DNA from: SIG78 sp036677805
GTDB lineage: Bacteria > Verrucomicrobiota > Lentisphaeria > Victivallales > Victivallaceae
NCBI GenBank assembly: GCA_036677805.1
Contig: JAVBVS010000009.1
Coordinates: 1-64,000, forward strand
DNA: 64,000 bases
Direction: 5' to 3'
Shown: positions 61,377 through 64,000 of the stretch, piece after piece
Layout of the letters: every line of letters begins with the position of its first letter
Numbering within the stretch: position 1 is the stretch's first letter
Program-made: the position numbers and the translations under genes
The notes under the pieces: model-generated
What the model saw: the letters and a program-made list of their open reading frames with translations, nothing else
Database searches by the model: none
What the model was told of the DNA's origin: nothing

Positions 61377-61913
61377 CTACAAAATGCCTCGCCCCAATGC
61401 GTGGGCCTCGTCCAGCGCCGGATGGCCTTGAATCGCGCCTTTCGCCTCCACACCGCGCACCAGAACTTTTCCGGCGTCGGCCAGATGGAAGTAGCTCAAC
61501 ACCGACTTGTACTGGACGAGGATACTGTCGAACACCTCCGGTATGGTGTCGGCCGCCACGAGCAGCAACGCCAATTTTTTAACTTGGAATTCGTTGCGGA
61601 TGGGGGCGTGGAGCCGGTCGACGATGGCTTTGAGCTGGGCGGGCAGACCGTAGAAATAGACCGGAGAGGCGAAGACGATCAAGTCCGCCGTCTTGAGCTT
61701 TTCATGGATGACGCGCATATCGTCCTGCTGAAAGCAGTCATGATTCGGGCGTTTGCGGCAGGCACTACAGCCGATGCAGGGATTGACATGCACGTCGCTC
61801 ACCGAAATGAGTTCAACCTCGTTGTGTTCCGCGGCTCCGGCGACAAAGGCATGGGCGAGTAGATCGGTGTTGCCGCCTTTTCGCGAGCTTCCGACCAGAA
61901 TGGCGATTTTCAT
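61377..61913 (-). CDS. NADPH-dependent FMN reductase-like flavoprotein
   Basis: A 178-residue flavodoxin-fold protein. FMN loop VGSSRKGGNTDLLA (7-20), cysteine block CIGCSACRKRPNHDCFQQDD (about 50-69), then LIVFASPVYFYGLPAQLKAIVDRL, the usual PVYF motif of this family. It probably uses NADPH to reduce quinones or nitro or azo compounds, possibly through the cysteine-bound cluster. Its start lies 79 bp after the stop of the upstream gene on the same strand. A terminator follows. Confidence 0.9.
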   Translation of the reverse strand: MKIAILVGSSRKGGNTDLLAHAFVAGAAEHNEVELISVSDVHVNPCIGCSACRKRPNHDCFQQDDMRVIHEKLKTADLIVFASPVYFYGLPAQLKAIVDRLHAPIRNEFQVKKLALLLVAADTIPEVFDSILVQYKSVLSYFHLADAGKVLVRGVEAKGAIQGHPALDEAHALGRGIL

Positions 61914-61992
61914 ATTTCCACTTCTTCTTTAGGTAAGGCATTCTCGCTGAATGTCGCACTCAGGTTCGTGTTATCTGCCCCACGGTTATTTT

Positions 61993-63354
61993 TTACGTTT
62001 CATCGGAGACTCCGGCGATGCGAATGGCGGAGGCACCGTCATCGCCGGTCAGATAGAGTCGCAGAGCATAGAGAAGGTCGGAAACACGGGCGAAGTCCGG
62101 GGGTTTGGCAAGTCGCAGTTCGACACGCGAACGAACGGAAAAGTTTCTTTCAACGAAAACCTTAGTGATTTTGTCCACAAGGATAGTGAACTTCTTTCCG
62201 TACTCGCTGTCTGGAGACAGCAATTTTTTCATCGCCACATCCGAAGATTCACGGGTACGCAGCAGCGCAAGCAGAAGTTCAAGAAGTTGGCATGCGTTCA
62301 TGATACATCTTTGCAAGCTGAATTGTTGTGGTGTCAAATCCTTCCATTTTGTTTCCCCGTCAAAAAACTTATCTCCTGATCGTTCTATTTGTTCAAGGCG
62401 TTCAATCAACATTTCTTCGACTTCTTTCAATAGCCCAGCAACCGTATCCACTGATAAATATCCAACGGGTTCTTTGCTTCGCCACAACGCAATGGGTAGA
62501 ATTTCGAGTTTGCACAATGGGATTCCTCTTTTGCACACAACTGCATTGAATAGTTGCTGTTGCCACTCCTGCGAGCAGTCGCCAATAGCGAACGCGACAT
62601 GTCGATCATACTTTGCAAGTGCCGCATCGTCATTCACAATCTGCAGAAGTTCTTCATGGATGCTTTGCGGCGAATCCTTGTGCAGACAACACAGGAAGAA
62701 AAACAACTCTTCCTTCAATGATTCCGGCATGGCATCGTTGTTCATGAGAGAGATGGCGTTTTCAATGCCGGACTGGATGGCTTGACGGAATTCCCGAGGG
62801 CATTGCTCTTCCGACAATGAGTGCCCGTGTTGCCAAACGGTCAGAACAGGGAATCTGATTTTTGACATAAAACAGGGATTTGGGAAGTTGCCATTGACTG
62901 AAATATCCAAAGCTTTAAATTTATTTGGTGCTTTCTGAATCTTATAAAACTCAATTACAGTCCCTCTTTCCGGCAATGCTGCGTTTTCAGAGAAATCAGA
63001 TTTGTGAATTAGGGTATCTGCAATGAAACAGAATACATTGTCATTGCCTTTGTCAATCCATTCGTGAATATCTCCCGAAAGGCGTCCGTATCGAACGAGA
63101 TCATCAAGTTTCTCAATCGTTTGAGAAATCCAATCCAACAAATTCGAGGCAGTCGCACCAGTTCGCTCATCGGGTGTTTTTCGCGGCCACTTCTTGAAAT
63201 CATCCCATGATTTTCTCGCCGGAAACGGCGGGATGGGGAGGGCGCTAAGATTGATGGGCGGGCGTTCGGAGACGGGGCGCCATGCAGTGATAACGTATGG
63301 GAAAGCGTTGTCGAGGGGAATGAAACGTGACCGGTGACAGAGAAGTTGTCCAAT
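61993..63354 (-). pseudogene. Unknown gene, apparently 5'-truncated
   Basis: From the TTG at 63139-63141 this frame codes a 382-residue protein of unknown family (helical; IEKLDDLVRYGRLSGDIHEW; ISVNGNFPNPCFMSKIRF). The frame continues upstream for about 70 codons with convincing protein-like sequence (RSRFIPLDNAFPYVITAWRP; SALPIPPFPARKSWDDF) and contains no ATG, GTG or TTG. It ends at a TAG at 63355-63357. The real N terminus therefore seems lost. A function is not assigned. The TTG start without a Shine-Dalgarno makes an intact protein doubtful. Confidence 0.55.
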
Positions 63355-64000
63355 CTATTGCTGGCCGGCGAGGATGCCAATGCGCCGGATCAAAATGGGG
63401 TCGTTCCCTTGTTCCACGCCATCCGTTTCGGCAATGTTGAAATGGTGCGTTTACTTTTGGAGGCGGGAGCAGAGGTCAATTACACGAACTGGCAGGGCCA
63501 GAGCCCGTGGCTCATCGCAGTCGAGTCGAAAGATCGGCGGAAAATCAAGCTGTTGAAACAAAATCATGCCGACATGACAATCCAAAATTATCTGGGGCAC
63601 AATGCGTTACACCTGACGGCCATGCGCGGCGACTTGCGCTTGTTTCACGAGCTGGTTCATGGCTCGCCGGAGGTGGCAATCCTAGCAGTCAATCGCTGGG
63701 GCGATACCATTATGCATCTGGCCGTCTCCTGGCATCATTTTCATGCGGTCAAAATTTGCCTGACCCATACGAAGCTCGACCCCGACGCGCGGAATGCCGA
63801 TGGAGAAAGCGCATTCCTGAAGGCGCTCAAAGGCGGCGACTTGAAGATTGCCGGTCTGCTGTTGCACCACGGCTGCGACTTTGACTTGGCCGATCTCCGG
63901 CATTTCCACCCGCTCGTAGCCGCGATGAAATATCTTGCGCATGACGCCGACACCTTGGCGTTTATCGCCGATTTACTGGCACGCGGCGCGGCTCCGGATA
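63334..64000 (+). CDS. Ankyrin-repeat protein, 3'-partial (runs off the window) and possibly 5'-truncated
   Basis: An open frame from a GTG at 63334 to the window end (222 codons, no stop). It carries ankyrin repeats: LSNLLLAGEDANAPDQNGVV as a partial first repeat, then VPLFHAIRFGNVEMVRLLLE, AGAEVNYTNWQGQSPWLIAV, GHNALHLTAMRGDLRLFHEL, WGDTIMHLAVSWHHFHAVKI, NADGESAFLKALKGGDLKIA and GLLLHHGCDFDLADLRHFHP. The first repeat starts in its second helix and no Shine-Dalgarno lies close to the GTG. A TGA directly precedes it (63328-63330), so the N terminus may be missing. Ankyrin proteins mediate protein contacts; partner unknown. Confidence 0.7.
   Translation, partial: MTEKLSNLLLAGEDANAPDQNGVVPLFHAIRFGNVEMVRLLLEAGAEVNYTNWQGQSPWLIAVESKDRRKIKLLKQNHADMTIQNYLGHNALHLTAMRGDLRLFHELVHGSPEVAILAVNRWGDTIMHLAVSWHHFHAVKICLTHTKLDPDARNADGESAFLKALKGGDLKIAGLLLHHGCDFDLADLRHFHPLVAAMKYLAHDADTLAFIADLLARGAAPD

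Overview
This 64 kb window is GC-rich (roughly 58-60% by eye) bacterial chromosome. It most resembles a gut-type Lentisphaerota/Victivallales bacterium (Victivallis-like). The basis is three separate genes that start with the hyper-conserved FTLIELLVVIAIIAILA prepilin leader, very large secreted glycoside-hydrolase-like proteins without SusC/SusD partners, and DUF4838, DUF6067 and GH106-type proteins. This is inference from family content; no rRNA or marker gene is present. No tRNA, rRNA, CRISPR array or insertion sequence was seen. Layout: (1) 9-3023 (+): a DUF2920-like esterase and a DUF4838 protein. (2) 3101-17902 (-): a polysaccharide-utilisation operon read right to left. It holds a small secreted module, a 1201-aa secreted GH-like protein carrying the same module at its N terminus, an SLC45/GPH-like sugar MFS transporter, a GH106-like enzyme, a second secreted GH42-like protein, and a second GH106-like enzyme. 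(3) 18096-25754: a prepilin-like protein divergent from an AraC regulator, then a LacI regulator - prepilin-like protein - giant DUF6067 protein operon driven by a perfect consensus promoter. (4) 26023-29801 (-): a membrane protein, a third prepilin-like gene, and an M55 peptidase plus TIM-barrel isomerase pair. (5) 29942-32162 (-): an isolated phage-head cassette (scaffold-like protein, SU10-type major capsid protein, head-tail-connector-like protein) framed by terminators, with no other phage genes. (6) 32325-49754: housekeeping and accessory genes: dxs, a CYTH protein, two surface-repeat proteins, an MFS transporter, Gfo/Idh/MocA oxidoreductase, AraC, GNATs, a secreted Ntn (choloylglycine) hydrolase, an APC permease fused to a PTS EIIA domain, flavoproteins, a DUF4185 lipoprotein, a methyltransferase and a long-form leuA. 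(7) 50165-55619: a DUF4190 protein, a WaaP-like kinase lacking its catalytic Asp, a P2-type Ca-like ATPase, an RRM protein and a DUF2087 protein. (8) 56088-61198 (-): a tight cluster (possible small ORF, NERD nuclease-like protein, M29 aminopeptidase, HD protein, membrane protein, flavin reductase) ending in an AT-rich foreign-looking gene with a HEPN-like RN-x3-H motif. (9) 61377-64000: a flavodoxin-like reductase, then a head-to-head junction of two genes that both look 5'-truncated, one an ankyrin-repeat gene running off the window. The best candidates for something undescribed are the orphan capsid cassette, the HEPN-like gene translationally coupled to a flavin reductase, the paired secreted GH42-like enzymes with their duplicated stand-alone module, and the permease-EIIA fusion.
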